From the NCBI RefSeq assembly GCF_000090795.2, contig NW_003546366.1, positions 139,452-203,451 of the forward strand: DNA of 64,000 nt. The letters are read 5' to 3'. The DNA is from Amphimedon queenslandica (taxonomy: Eukaryota; Porifera; Demospongiae; Haplosclerida; Niphatidae). Below the pieces are notes generated by a model. It worked only from the letters and a program-made list of their open reading frames with translations. It was not told where the DNA came from and searched no databases. Below, in pieces: positions 34,948 to 49,019 of the stretch (the stretch's first letter is position 1; each line of letters opens with the position of its first letter). The position numbers and the translations under genes were made by a program.

Positions 34948-35912
34948 CTCCCACCCTCTCCCTCTCTTTGTTAATGTCACTTACTTTGTTGATCAGATCG
35001 CACCTTTAAAAAATGCAAGAGAATACATAAAAGAGAATAAAGAAGTGTTAAATGACGATGGGCACATACATGTACGTAAACATTTCAAGCTAACAGTTGC
35101 CACTCCAACACAACAAACAAATAAAACTAATCAAAATGTGATTCTAGTTCCAATTCCAAAGAAACTTAGCACATACTTGGACAATAATCATTATAATTAT
35201 TATAAGCAGAATAATAATAATAATAATAATAATAAATAATAATAATAATAATGGATGAACATGTAAGCTGGAATTCAAAACAGTGGAAAAGAGATGGCTG
35301 CCATCATTACATATCAATAAAAGTGCAAATGAGTTCTGTTGAAAGGCAAAATTCGAAACAGCAGAAATGAGACATCTGCCAACATTATTATAAATCAATA
35401 AAAGTGCAAACGAGTTCTGCTGAAACAATGATTGGGGGAGGGAGGCAGAACAGAATTATACTGTACGGCTAGGAATTTCTGTGGCACAAATATTTTGCAA
35501 ATTGCCATCAAAATGGCTTTTTTGCAGATTTTATTTTGGTGAATTCACCATGCCTTTCATGTAAATAGGCCAATAAAATTTAATAGGCCAAGTAAATTTC
35601 TGCAATTTTTCCATTAGCAGAAATTTCGGGCCACAGAAATTCTAGCTACATATATACTGTAATTACATTTCAGAAGGCTTAGTCTCACACATGGCCAGTT
35701 CTTAACTTTTTAACTTACAGGTAATTTGTAGTTAGATAACTAATTTTAAAAGTAATCACAACATAAAGGTCTATTTATCACTTATTGTGAAGTTTATAAA
35801 CAACTTGTACACAAAGAGAATGCTGTTATTGTTATTCATTAATAATATTACACTATGAATAATTAAACAAAAATGATACAATATATAATTAACATTACTA
35901 CTATCATCATCA

Positions 35913-35948
<36 letters not shown>

Positions 35949-35960
35949 TACCTGGTCCAT
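33285..35960 (-). CDS. YTHDF: YTHDF-family m6A reader
   Basis: Exons on the minus strand are 35960-35952 (start ATG, three codons), 35003-34985, 34857-34811 and 34748-33285, all phase-consistent. The long N-terminal part is low-complexity and rich in Pro, Gly and Gln, as in YTHDF proteins, with a PKSWAAIAS motif as in vertebrate members. The C-terminal YTH domain begins about [19 protein letters not shown]. The m6A cage tryptophans are visible: one in [11 protein letters not shown] and two in [29 protein letters not shown] and [17 protein letters not shown] follow. The protein binds N6-methyladenosine mRNA in the cytoplasm. The frame past 33333 runs into an (ATT)n repeat that would encode a poly-Leu tail; GTATTA right after AAAAAG may be a donor, so the true end is uncertain. 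The start ATG is also uncertain, since the frame extends a little upstream. Confidence 0.93.
35271..35426. repeat. Two-unit ~75-bp tandem repeat in YTHDF intron 1
   Basis: Two imperfect copies share ATTC-AAACAG, GGCTGCCATCATTA or its variant, ATCAATAAAAGTGCAAA and GAGTTCTG. They lie downstream of an (AAT)n tract at 35212-35255. Confidence 0.7.
35459..35661. mobile_element. Foldback element in YTHDF intron 1
   Basis: The left end TACTGTACGGCTAGGAATTT then CTGTGGCACA is mirrored by GGGCCACAGAAATTCTAGCT and a terminal TACTGTA. It is 203 bp. Confidence 0.72.
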
Positions 35961-36684
35961 GAACGACGAAAGTTGCTGTTTCCTTGCTGATTGTTCCGCA
36001 GTTTTAAAATAAAATTAAAAAAAAACTATAAAAATACACAAAAACATAACAACGTATGTACATGTAAATAAAGTACAGGTACATTTTTATCAGTTCATTG
36101 TAAGATCTAAAAATAAAAATTTTGGGAGACCAATCTTAAGAAGGCTTAAGGACACCTAGGCTAAATACGAGACAAAAAACTGAAAAATGGGAAACCTAAA
36201 CAGAATCCCATAAACTCCCTCAATACCCAACAGTGACAATATCATTAAAAGAACAGACGACAATTACAATTAAATTTATATAAATGACACTTGAAACTAA
36301 AAGTGAAGTACATTATATATACATGTATATATACATAATCACTAATGAGTTATTAATTAGGTAAGTGGTAAATATCATAAATTATTATATAATATGTCAC
36401 TCTACACGTTTCATCTCTCTAAAAGACGCCTCTAATCTTTAGACGTGTACTTACTGACTAATTTGAAAGGGTTCCGAGAAAAAGAAAGAAAGGAACAGAG
36501 AAGAACTGCCTCCTTTTGGCTACTGCCCCACGTGCCTGTGAAATGTACCGTAAACAAGTATTTATTTCAATTTATTGTTCCAATTATTCGAATTATAGGC
36601 GGAGCAATGGCACAGGAAAACGGGAAAATCCGGAAAAGAAGCGATTTTTCTTGGTAGGTGGGGCTGCTCTTGCTTTTCAACAAG
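35961..36684. promoter_or_regulatory. Divergent intergenic region between YTHDF and the SDR gene
   Basis: A 724-bp space between opposed start codons. It contains a CACGTG E-box at 36529-36534 (CCCCACGTGCCTG) within a GC-richer patch (about 36500-36690) that is a likely promoter core. No TATA box was seen near either start. Confidence 0.4.
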
Positions 36685-37338
36685 ATGGCGACCAGGCCAA
36701 ACAGAAACAGATCTTCTGCTCAGCACATTGGGTCTATTTTGACTGCAACATTAGGAGGGATAGCTCAATTTATATGGTTGACACTTGTGGGAATAGTATC
36801 AGTGTTCATGCCGGTACAAAAGAAGAACGTTAAGAATGAAATAGTCCTCGTCACAGGAGCTGGAAGCGGGATAGGGGCAGCTATGGCGAAAAGATTTGCT
36901 AGTCTAGGAGCTTTAGTAAGCAATGCAACTTTAAATATCAGTCAATATCTAAGCATAAGACTTTAGCGTGAGCTAAAATTAATAAAAACTAAGCAATAAC
37001 TGGTAATTTTGGAGGGGCAGTTCATTTTAAAGCATTATGTTCATGCTATCCTTGATGGCACGTGACCACAAATTTGTCAAATCAAAACCTGCTAATCACT
37101 AAAATTTGCCAAAATTTTACCCCCAGCTATACGATAGTTATGATCCTTTTGACTGGTAATTATTTTACTGCTACTAATGTTTGTAGGTTGTGCTGTGGGA
37201 CATTAACAGTGAGACAAATAATAGAGTTTGTGAAGAGATCAAGGCGGAGGGTGGCAGAGCTATTGCTTTTACCTGTGACCTCAGTAACAAAGAGGAGATC
37301 TATCAGACAGCAGCTAGAGTAAGTCCTTAATTAATATT

Positions 37339-37376
<38 letters not shown>

Positions 37377-38449
37377 CATTGTTGTTGTTGTTGTTAGGTT
37401 AAAAGAGATGCTGGTAATGTCACTGTTCTTATCAATAATGCTGGTATCATAACTGGAAAGAAGATATATGAGCTGAGTGACGAGATGATTGAGAAAACCT
37501 TTAGCGTGAACACAATAGCTCACTTCTGGGTGAGAATGAGAAAGAAAGAGCCTATTACTACTATCATCATCATCATTATTATTTACTCTTGAAGAAAAAA
37601 AAACCCTAAAAATAAAAAACCAAATAGACCTAATAAGAACTGTAGCATAACAAAAAACAAAACAAAAACCTAAAACCCACTAAATGATTATTATCATCAT
37701 CATCATCATCATCATTATTATTTTTTTTTAGACTATAAAGGCATTTGTCCCTGATATGATATCCAAGAATCACGGTCATATCATAACAATAGCCTCAGGG
37801 GCAGGTCTCTTTGGTGTCCCTGGCATGGTGGACTACTGTTCCTCAAAATTTGGTGCTATAGGAACCCACTCCTCCCTAACGCTAGAGCTAGAGGCTAACG
37901 GATCCACTGGTGTCCATACTACAGTAGTGTGTCCTTTTTTCATTGATACAGGAATGTTTGATGGAGTTAGATCAAAGTAATGAATGGAGTGATGAGGGAA
38001 AAGGGATGACATTATGTGTACGCACCATATATGTACATCGTGTCAAATTCATGCAATGTTTGTGCATGAATTGTCATTATTTGTTTATTTTCTATATCAT
38101 TTTCATTATCAATTCCTTTAAAGTATTTCATACATTACACACATGCTCTTTCTCTTTCAATTTGTAGGGTCCCTCATCTCCTGCCAATACTAAAGACTGA
38201 TTATGCTGTTGATAAGATAATGGGAGCCTATCATTCAAATCAGTCGATGCTGCTCATGCCAAGGATCCTCTATCTATTTCTAGTCATGCAATCGTGAGTT
38301 ACTATTATTAGCTCTTGTTACTATTAATAACTTCTATAATATGCAGCATATTTCCAGTAAAAGCTTCGATTGCAGCTGCAAGGTTATTTGGTATTACAAC
38401 AGTATTGGATGGATTTAAAGGTCCGAGAGAGACAAGAAAGAAAGAATAA
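36685..38449 (+). CDS. Short-chain dehydrogenase/reductase, SDR16C type (retinol or 17-beta-HSD-like)
   Basis: Six exons (36685-36915, 37187-37318, 37398-37529, 37732-37976, 38168-38293, 38347-38449) sum to 969 nt, 322 residues. A hydrophobic N-terminal segment (about residues 15-35) would anchor the enzyme in ER or lipid-droplet membrane. The NAD(P)-binding TGAGSGIG motif is followed by VVLWDIN, whose acidic residue after the second strand favours NAD(H). The INNAGI motif and the catalytic IASGAG Ser are present. The active-site YCSSK (YxxxK) and VCPFFIDTGMF loop complete the fold. Length and wording closely follow human SDR16C5, HSD17B11 and HSD17B13, which oxidise retinol or hydroxysteroids; the substrate here is not known. 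The ATG at 36685 in AAGATGGCG was chosen over an upstream GTG in the same frame. Confidence 0.93.
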
Positions 38450-38699
38450 CAAATACTTGCAATAATGAAACTGTTTTGTGTGACCATGTGACTTTATAAT
38501 ATTTGATTTATTATTAATTAACATTATTTTACAGTAGTTTTATTCTAATTCCTCGTGTATAATATATAAAAAATTCGAATTTTTTGAGGTGACAAAAAAA
38601 GTTTTGTGGAAAGTGGGATGAGAGACTTGGTAGCGACAAGAACAAGATGAGACTTTATCCTTTAATGGTATCTCATGCCAGTAGAGCAATGGATCCCAT

Positions 38700-40086
<1,387 letters not shown>

Positions 40087-40183
40087 TTTAAAGCCACTCC
40101 CACAATAGATATGACCCCGCCTACTTTAGGAACTAATCACCACACCCAATAAACCACGTAATGACCACGTGGTCGTACAGAAA
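40087..40183. promoter_or_regulatory. Bidirectional promoter between Rab6 and ARS2 with a 12-bp palindrome
   Basis: Only 97 bp separate the two start codons. The perfect palindrome GACCACGTGGTC (40163-40174), with a CACGTG E-box core, lies 9 bp before the ARS2 ATG. The region is short enough that both genes must share core-promoter DNA. Confidence 0.6.
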
Positions 40184-43100
40184 ATGGCGGACAGTGATGA
40201 GGAGAACGACAGAAAGAAAAGAGACAAATTTAGAAGAGAGAGAAGTGATTACTCAAGGTGCATCCATAGCTTTAAATCAATACGTGTATATTTTTAACTT
40301 GAAATATCTCCCACTGTCTATTTTTAGTAACGAGAGAAGGAGAAGTGATTCTGATGGTAGGAGGGCCCCCTCGTGGAGAGAGGAATATTACGAGGCCAGG
40401 AGGCGGAGCCGGGAGGAAGAGAGAGAAAGAGGACGTAACTCGTCTCCCCCGTCTCGCAGAGAATGGAGCCCACCAGACTCAAAGAGATTCAGACGAAGTG
40501 GAGGATGGTACGTGTTAATTAATTAATTCATTATTAATTGATTATTAATTATAATTAAGGGAGGAGCTGGTTGGCGGTCCCCCTCCTGTAATGAATCCTT
40601 ACGGTATGATTGAAGTGAGGGGCCCGTGGGTCCTCCCTCATGGAGAGATGCCCCCTAGAGGCTCACCTGGTTCAAGGTAAAGGAATATTAATGGGTGGGT
40701 GTGGTTCATGACCTATGATTATACATCATGCACCACTCTGATGTTAATCGGTGAATTGATAAATTAAATACCAATCGTTATGAGGTCATGGTTTTACATT
40801 AATTTAGTTCTTATTACAATTATTATTATAATATTATTATTAATTTATTATTATTATTATTATTATTATTAATTTATTATTATTATTGTTATTGTTATTA
40901 TCACCAGATCATTGCCTGGTGATATGATGCTAGGGTTCTCACCTGGTTCTAGAGGGTTTGATTCCAGTCGGAGAGGATCCGTGATGCTCACTTTCAAGCA
41001 GTTTCTTGCCCAACAAGATGATGGGATTGATGACATGGAAGCAGTTAAACTCTATCATGAGTATAAAGATGATTTTAAAAAGAAACAAATCCTTCATTTC
41101 TTCAATGAACACAAGGATGAGGAATGGTGAGAGAGAGGAGGAGAAGAGTGAGAGAGAGAGAGAGAGGAGAAGGATAGTTAGGGAAGAGAGCTGAGTTCTA
41201 TGTTATATTTCATTTGTTTTTATTTTTCTTGCAGTAGTTTAAAACCTCACACATTGTCTCCGTCTTTCTCGCAACTCTTACATTTACCTTACATGTTATG
41301 TATAAACAGTAATTGTAGAGTATAAAAGGCCAAGACTGTGCCTCATATTCATACCAATACTGGTTTGAAAAACTAGTCCAACCAAAACTGGTTTGACTAG
41401 TTATAAGAGAGAGTGTGTGCGTGTATATACATACTTCACTTCATTCTTAATGGGAATTGGATTTATTATAAAGTACAGATAGTAAGATGGATGGAATGGT
41501 GCAATGGAGGGATATTTTTGTTTTACTGTGGGGTTTTTTGTTTTAGGTTTCTATCGAAATACCATCCAAAACACATAGAGAAGGTAGCAGAAGCATCAAA
41601 GGCTAATCTACTCAAAAGACTTGAAGTGTTTGAGGGACTAAGAGAGAGAGCTAAGAGTACTCCTGTGATACAAGAAGAGTCTGACTCCATTATTAAGCTA
41701 ATGGATACCATGGTTATACTATTGGAGGGAGGGACTGAACTTGATCTTAAAACACTAGAAGAGGAGGAAGAGGAGGAGGAGGAGGGAGACAAGGAGAAAA
41801 GTGGTGAGATGTAACTAATGTACTTAACATGATGGTGTCCTACAAAGCAAGCTAAGTGAGCTAAACAGCTTGCTTCATGAACTGAGCTTCATAGGCACTT
41901 GAGCAACTTTAGGAATTTGAAAATATTTTAAATTTGATCAGAATTAGCTCAAAATTTTTGTGCAGCCTAAGTACATGTATTGCATCGGGAAAAATTTAAT
42001 GAAAATTGAGAATCCTCTCTTAGCCATTTTTGAACCATAATCCTCTGGGAAAGCCTGCTTTAGTGTTCCTGGTCAATGATTACATCTCATGCACCACACT
42101 GATGAATGATACTGTTCACTTTGTGTTGATATCTACCATCAATGATTATGAGATCAGGAGAGGGAGAGAGAGAGGGAGGGAGGGAGAGAGAGAAAGAGAG
42201 AGGGAGGGAGGGAGAGAGAGAAAGAGAGAGGGAGGGAGAGAGGGAGGGAGGGAGGGAGAGGGGGAGGAAGGGAATACTAATCTCTTTGTAACATGGTGTA
42301 CTACAAGTATACTGAATTACCAATGCTTTTTAAAATCCAATAGATACTTGTAGCAATGCTGTATCTGAGAGAGACAGTAGTGAAGGGAAGGAAGAGAAAG
42401 AGAGTGAAGAAATGGATGAAGAAAGAAGAGGAACAAAGAGAAGTAAATAATCATTGTTTGGTACAATTTATATTTAACTCATACAACTTCCGACTAATGA
42501 TGTATCAAAATTAAAGTGCAATAGAATTTTGGGGGTGGTTAGTGGCCAATTTGTGGAAAAACTATTTGCAAAATTGATGAATCATTTATTTTTAACAATA
42601 ATGCTACAGGTAGAGGAGATGATGATGATGAAGGTGATAATGACTTAGTACCAACTGAAACAAAGAGAAGAGAAAATGATAATGGTAACTCAATTGATTA
42701 ATTAAACTTTGTCCTGATTAATGCCCATATGTACATGTAGATGAATCTACTGGTAAGCCATCGCCAGTACAAGATATTGAGACGAGGTCTGAATCAGCTC
42801 CGCCCACTGCCAGCGAAGAGCCTCAGCCTGAAACCGGGCAGTCTGAGTCCGAAGATCAAACCGAAATAGTTACTATGGGAACGGAGGATAAAGATGACCA
42901 ATCAAAATCAGGGAGTCCTGTTGAAGAACAGGTTAATATTTAACCCTTTATTCACTCGATATTGTATGGTATTGTATTGTATTTGTTATTATAGGCGGAG
43001 CCTTCTAAGCCACGCCCACTGCATCTAACGAAAGCTGTGTACATACGTCACATTACTCCTCAAGTATCTGCCAGTGATATTGTTGAAGTGAGAGACTCTA

Positions 43101-45113
43101 ATTAATGCCCATCATTGTCCCTTCCTTTTGAAGGCTTGTAAGAATTTAAAAGGTTTCCTTAGAGTTGGTTTAGCCGAAGTTCAGCCTGATAGAGGGTGAG
43201 GGAGAAAAGAGAGAGAGAGAAAATTATTGTTTATTACAATAAATATTATTTTTATTTTATTTTCTAAATAATTAATTTTTTAGGTTTGAGAGGAGAGGCT
43301 GGGTTACATTCAGTCAGGACGTTGACATTAAGAGTGTGTCTGCTAAACTAGGAACAGTGAAAGTAAGACGTTATTTTGAAATCATCATCAGACACGCACA
43401 ACCTATCTCTCCATCTTTATATTTGGTAGGTGAAGAACTTTATGTTAACCTGTCAAATAAACCGAGACCTTAGTAGACGAGTGAAGACCACTCCCAATGG
43501 AATTGTGTGGGCAAGGAGGGCCGTGGAGTCGGATTTGCGTCTTTTAGTTAAACTGATACACCATTTTGATAAGAAGTCCCACCTGTGGTCTTACTCTGTT
43601 GCTAATGATAGTAACGAGGGTTCTGTTACTAATAATAGTAACGATGGGTCTGTTACTAATAATAGTAACGAGGAGAAGGGTGAGGAAATAGAAGAAGAGA
43701 AAGGAGAGACAGAAGCACCAAAAGTAAAGCAATAGATTTACTTGTGAATATTAGGAGGTATAATCTACATGTACATGTACTTAATAAGATATCGAATTAT
43801 TTGTGATATTTATGAGGTATAATAATGACTGATTTTTACTTACCTGTGCATTTTTATTAATAGGAGAACCCGATTCTAAGTTGTATAGATATTGATGCTT
43901 TAACTGCTTCTCCAGCTCAACCTACTAGTGATAAAGACACACTCAGTGAAGACCAGGAGAAGGAGGGGGAGGAGGAGGAGGGAGAGAGGGGAGAGGAAGA
44001 AGAGGGTGTGATTAGTGATCCTGGTACGGAAATATTGAAATCCTCTTCGGCTTTGATTCAAGTAATTAGAGAATAGTAAAAAATTTAATTTCTCTTGTCT
44101 TTTTTTAGAATCTAGATATGTTGATATGGTACTTAAGATTGGTCCATTCTTTTGATTATTATAATTTTTCTTGTTTCTTTGATGAAGACTTGATGCCTAA
44201 TAGATGTGGTATCATAACTGCTCGTACTGCCCCACCCACCGCTGTCACTAATGAAGAAGGTGTGGTCTAATTAATATTCATTGATTTATTATAATTTTTA
44301 TTAATAGTCAATACTTATATTAAGTCGATGGAAGAAAAGGTGGAGTCTTTGCTTAAAGAGAAAGTTTTCGTTAAAGAAGAAGAAATTGAGAAATTAGGAA
44401 AAAAGGATCAAGAATCATATCCTACCTTAATACACTATTGTTGTTTTGCTGGAAATTCTTGTGGGTTAAAAAGCTGTTGAATTTGTTGAAATTAAGAACC
44501 CTCAACCATTTACACGTACATGTAAATGTGAAGTGTGTTGCATGTATGTATATATTTTTTATTTCAGTATAAATTTTGCAAGCTATGAAATTGACCAGCT
44601 ATACCACATCATGGTATTATGTGTCCTTAACAGTCTCCCTTTACTGAGGTTGAGAAGTTCATCGAAGCAAACACACAGAAGCTAGGAGAGAACAAATACC
44701 TCTGCCCTCTTAGCGGCAAAAAGTTCCGTGGCCCGGAGTTTGTCCGTAAGCACATCATGAACAAACACAAGCAAGCACTGGAGGACGTCAAGGATGGCGT
44801 ATGTCTTTAGCAATAATCGTTTTATATTATTTTATTATTATTTCTTTCAGACGGACTTCTTTAATAATTATCTAAAGGATCCAGAGAGGCCGGACTCTAT
44901 GCACACCGGTGGGGGTGATGATGAAAGGAGAGGAGGAGGAGGAAGATGGAGTGGTCATCAAAACCCAATGCTTATGTCTGGTAAATGCACGTGCACTTTA
45001 ACTTTGTGATAATTTTTTGACTAATTTTTGTTGATAGGTTATCATGACTTTAGGCGTGGTAGAGGAGGTGGACGGGGCTTTAGAGGAAGGTGTGACCTCC
45101 ATTTTATTCTCAT

Positions 45114-45197
<84 letters not shown>

Positions 45198-45287
45198 TTT
45201 ACATGTAGACCTGAGAGAAGAGGTGCTGGTGGTAGAAGACCAGTTCGTAGCTATAATGATCTTGATGTCCCCGAAGACATGTATTAA
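40184..45287 (+). CDS. SRRT: ARS2/SRRT, nuclear cap-binding-complex partner
   Basis: Nineteen exons sum to 2613 nt, 870 residues (human SRRT 876). The N-terminus [15 protein letters not shown] and Arg/Ser/Glu-rich tail match ARS2. [20 protein letters not shown] and [11 protein letters not shown] follow, then the [11 protein letters not shown] helix block. An acidic linker leads to the RRM-like region ([22 protein letters not shown]) and [12 protein letters not shown]. Next come the MPNRCGIIT loop, [18 protein letters not shown] (the zinc-finger region that contacts partners) and a Gly/Arg-rich tail ending [14 protein letters not shown]2 links the cap-binding complex to RNA processing, export or decay in the nucleus. 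Intron 15 (44417-44644) is U12-type AT-AC; the rest are GT-AG. Exon 12 holds a small in-frame NNSN repeat (about 43603-43670). Confidence 0.96.
42149..42272 (+). repeat. (GA)n/(GGGA)n microsatellite in ARS2 intron 5
   Basis: About 120 bp of nearly pure purine on the coding strand (GAGAGGGAGAGAGAGAGGGA type). Unlike the other long tracts in introns here it is purine-rich, so it cannot serve as a polypyrimidine tract. Confidence 0.85.
44417..44644 (+). other. U12-type AT-AC intron in ARS2
   Basis: The intron starts ATATCCTACC, close to the minor-spliceosome donor ATATCCTT. It contains the branch-site consensus TCCTTAAC at 44624-44631 and ends CCCTTTAC, with the branch adenosine about 14 nt from the 3' end. 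Splicing there joins GATCAAGAATC to TGAGGTTGAG and gives DQESEVEKF, which aligns without gap to DPEQEVEKF of human ARS2. No GT-AG choice gives that join. Confidence 0.85.
45113..45194 (+). repeat. (CT)n microsatellite before the last ARS2 exon
   Basis: About 80 bp of TCTC repeat lies just upstream of the acceptor at 45207-45208. Confidence 0.9.
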
Positions 45288-46007
45288 TAATAAACAACTG
45301 TGCTAAGAAAATGTTTGTTCTATTGAAAGAAAGAATGACATTCACATACTTTCACTCTGGCAATGTGAAATGTTTTTTTTGCTTTTTTCATGAGAACAAT
45401 GTTAAACCACTCTTGAAATATTATCAGTAGCTTTGCAGTGAAGGGAAGTTGAAGTTTTTATTTGTCCTCTACTATTGAGAGAATTGATGGTTGGAATTTC
45501 TTTTAAAAGCAACTTGGCAATTGCATATTTTAGATGGGAAAACAAAATTGGTATTTTGCTTCAAAGTTCATATTTATTTTGACTGTTATTTGAACTTGAG
45601 GTTATACCTACGTGCTTTAAATGATCAACAGCTCAATATGTACATGCTGCACTGCCACAGCATGATTCATAGCTATGGTCACACCACTTGACCTTAAATT
45701 GTAATCATTGTGTATAATACTATTAATAGGTCCAGACTCCACTGTTTGTGTGTGTATTACAAATAATAACAATTTGTTTGTTATTGCATCTGCTGACAGT
45801 GTGAGATAGTTTGTGTGCCAGCAATTCTCATAAGGGACCTTTGAATATTGTTAGCAGAGCCCTCCTTCCTCTTTGAATCTGTTTAACAATACATTTTCTA
45901 GTTATAGTCCTGGGGCATGAATTAGCCTATACCATGCACCCTCCCTTTAAATATAACGAGCTGATGCTCCGATTATGCAAGACTAGGCAAGAAGAGGAGA
46001 GAGAGTG
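45288..46007. other. Intergenic region between ARS2 and the ABCA gene
   Basis: No gene, foldback or recognised promoter motif was found in these 720 bases. Both neighbours are on the plus strand, so it holds the ARS2 3' UTR and the ABCA promoter. Confidence 0.5.
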
Positions 46008-48968
46008 ATGTGGCTGCTGAGAAAGATAGTGCTCTTTCTTTTGGTCCTAAAGAAGGATTTCATTTTGCAGGTGCGTGGGTGGGCTCCCTAGACTAAAGGT
46101 GGAGCTACCGCCATATCTATCTTTTTCTTTTTGTCTTCTTTAGTTTCGTCGTCCATTTATCAGTGTTGTGGAGTTATCCCTCCCTGCTGTTATAATTTTA
46201 GGAATTGTATTATTAAGGTGAAGAAGAAAAGTTGTTTATGTACTAAGTAGACTTTTATGTACATTTCTTTATCATTTTACTCTCTCCCTTCTTTTCTAGA
46301 AATTTCCTACCACTTTTTAGAGTTAGAGAGCAGTGCTTTATAACTTTTGAGGCAGACCAGCTCTCAGTTCCGTTCACGGGACCTTACAATATTTATTACA
46401 CTCCTAATGATACCAAAAGTGAGATTGCTTCTCTCTATTACAGTATTATGTGTCTCTATTATTCAGTGATTGCAGAAATATTAAAATAGCCTCAAATAGG
46501 CATTTCTGTGAATAAACCGCCCACCAATCATTTTGTTTCATTCTTTTACTTTTGCACATTCTCAGCGAATCAATATGAAAACCAATTAGATATACTAGAC
46601 CCACCAACATGACCCATGCTATTCTGCACTCTTTCATGTCTTTCAGACACTTTTCCTTTCTCTCATAGCTAATGAAATAGCCAGAATAATCCAGTCACGG
46701 TTGCCCGGTAGCACACTGACTGGTTTTAGGACTGAAAATGAAATTATTCGACTGATAATGAATACAGAGAACCTGGACAAAAGAGAAAGAGGTTGCTTTT
46801 ATAATGGAGCTGGTAAGATTAGCTTTACTTCTAAGTAGTAGTAGTAGTAGGAATTAATTCACAATGTTACTAACAAATATTCCATCACATGCATTATTAT
46901 ATTTATTTTTCCCTCTCTAGCTATTGTATTTAATAATATCAGTGATACTGATGTTTCGTACACCCTGAGACTACGTCATGAGACTCCGACTCTTAATCCA
47001 AGACTTAACCGTTGGTTTACCACCCTTAGGGCCCCTATAGCCGACCCTTCAGGCCCTCGTGTCTATGACAGGTTGGCTTCATTCTCATTACTAGTGTTGA
47101 TGCTACTCATCTATTTGTTTCTCTAGTCCTTATTTTAACGAAGGGTTTCTTCACCTTCAACACATAGTCAGTCAGTCTTTGCTGCAAAATTTTACAGGGT
47201 CATGGCCTAATCTACCTGCACTGGAAATGAGGGTACATAGTAATTTATGCATGAGTATGTGTGTGTGTGTGTGTGTATGCATTTTGTGATTCACTGTCTC
47301 TTATTGTAGCAATTTCCACACAAGTCGTTTGATGAGGACCAGTTTCTTCCAAACGTTGAATTCATTTTGCCGCTTTGTTTGATGGTCTCATTCTTTATAT
47401 CAGTTGGACTCTTTACTAAGGTCAGTTCTGCATTTATACAGGGACCAAATAGGGGATTCGTGTGGAGGAATTGCAAAATTAAAATTTAAAATGTAATCAC
47501 CACCAATATCTGTATTATTTGTAGGAGCTTGTGCTAGAGAAAGAGTCCAGACTGCGTGAAAGCCTCAAAATGAATGGCCTCAGTAATGGGATGCTCTGGA
47601 CTACCTGGTTCATTAAGCAGTTCTTGTTTCTTCTAGTGCCGGTGGTACTCGTTACCATATTGTTTAAATATGGCAACATCTTTCCTAATTCCAATTTTGG
47701 GACACTGCTTATATTCATGATGGCCTACCTAGTGTCTCTACTCTCCTTTAGTTTCTTTATAAGGTAAAGGTAGGATGAGATAATGGTGAAGTATTTGTCC
47801 CCCCCCTCTCTCTCTCTTCTTTTCTCTCTCTTTCTCTCTCCCTCTCTCTCCTTCTCTCTCTTTCTCTCCCTCCCTCTCTCTCTTTTTCTCCCTCTCTTTC
47901 TCTCGCTCTCTTTCTATTTCTCTTTTTCTCTCTCTCTCTTTCCTCTTCCAGTGTGTGGTTCGATAATAGTCAGGTTGGCATGATGGCAGCTTTTGTATTT
48001 TGGTTTCTAACAGTCATACCTCATCTTTTTTATAATGATATACATAATAGGTAAGAAGAACATATCAAAATAATAAATGACATGCTCTCTCTCTCTCTCT
48101 CCCTTTCAGTACACTGAAGCTCTTAGGTTGTATATTCCCTAATACCTGTATGGGGCTGGGCGTCTCCACTATAGCTTTATTAGAAATGAGCGGAGAAGGT
48201 TTCCAGTTTATAGACTTCACGAGACCACTTAACTCAGAGGATCCTATTAATATGCATTATGTGACTGGTCTATTGCTCCTTGATAGTGTATTGTTCATGA
48301 TTGTCTCTTGGTAAGCTATGGCTAGTATTTGTTTTAAGTTTATAAACTTTACTGAAGGTACATGAATGAGTGGAGGCCAGGACAATATGGAATACCAAGA
48401 AGATTCTATTTCCCTTTTGAAGTTTCATACTGGACCGGAAAGAAGAGCCAAAACTGCTGCACTTCAAAAGTNNNNNNNNNNNNNNNNNNNNNNNNNNNNN
48501 NNNNNNNNNNNNNNNNNNNNNNNNNNNNNNNNNNNNNNNNNNNNNNNNNNNNNNNNNNNNNNNNNNNNNNNNNNNNNNNNNNNNNNNNNNNNNNNNNNNN
48601 NNNNNNNNNNNNNNNNNNNNNNNNNNNNNNNNNNNNNNNNNNNNNNNNNNNNNNNNNNNNNNNNNNNNNNNNNNNNNNNNNNNNNNNNNNNNNNNNGAGC
48701 TAGGGCATGTACATTACTGTATAGCGGGAAATTTTGGAGGGGATTGAATTTGGCGTTTTGACAGTCATTTGCCAAAATAAAAATTCACCATTTTGAGCCA
48801 TTATGCGCATGCTCAATGACACGTGGCCACAAATTTGCCAAAATTAAAAATCCACCAATCACCAAAGTTTAGCAATTTGCCAAATTTTAGCTCCTCCAAA
48901 ATTTTCCGCTATACGGTAAGTTATTTTTAATGTCATTGTCACTTTAATTATTGAGATAGAGAAAGAGA

Positions 48969-49019
<51 letters not shown>

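Noticed and set aside
42087-42353. Frames of 78-107 codons across the GA repeat
   Set aside because: Encoded almost wholly by the microsatellite inside ARS2 intron 5.
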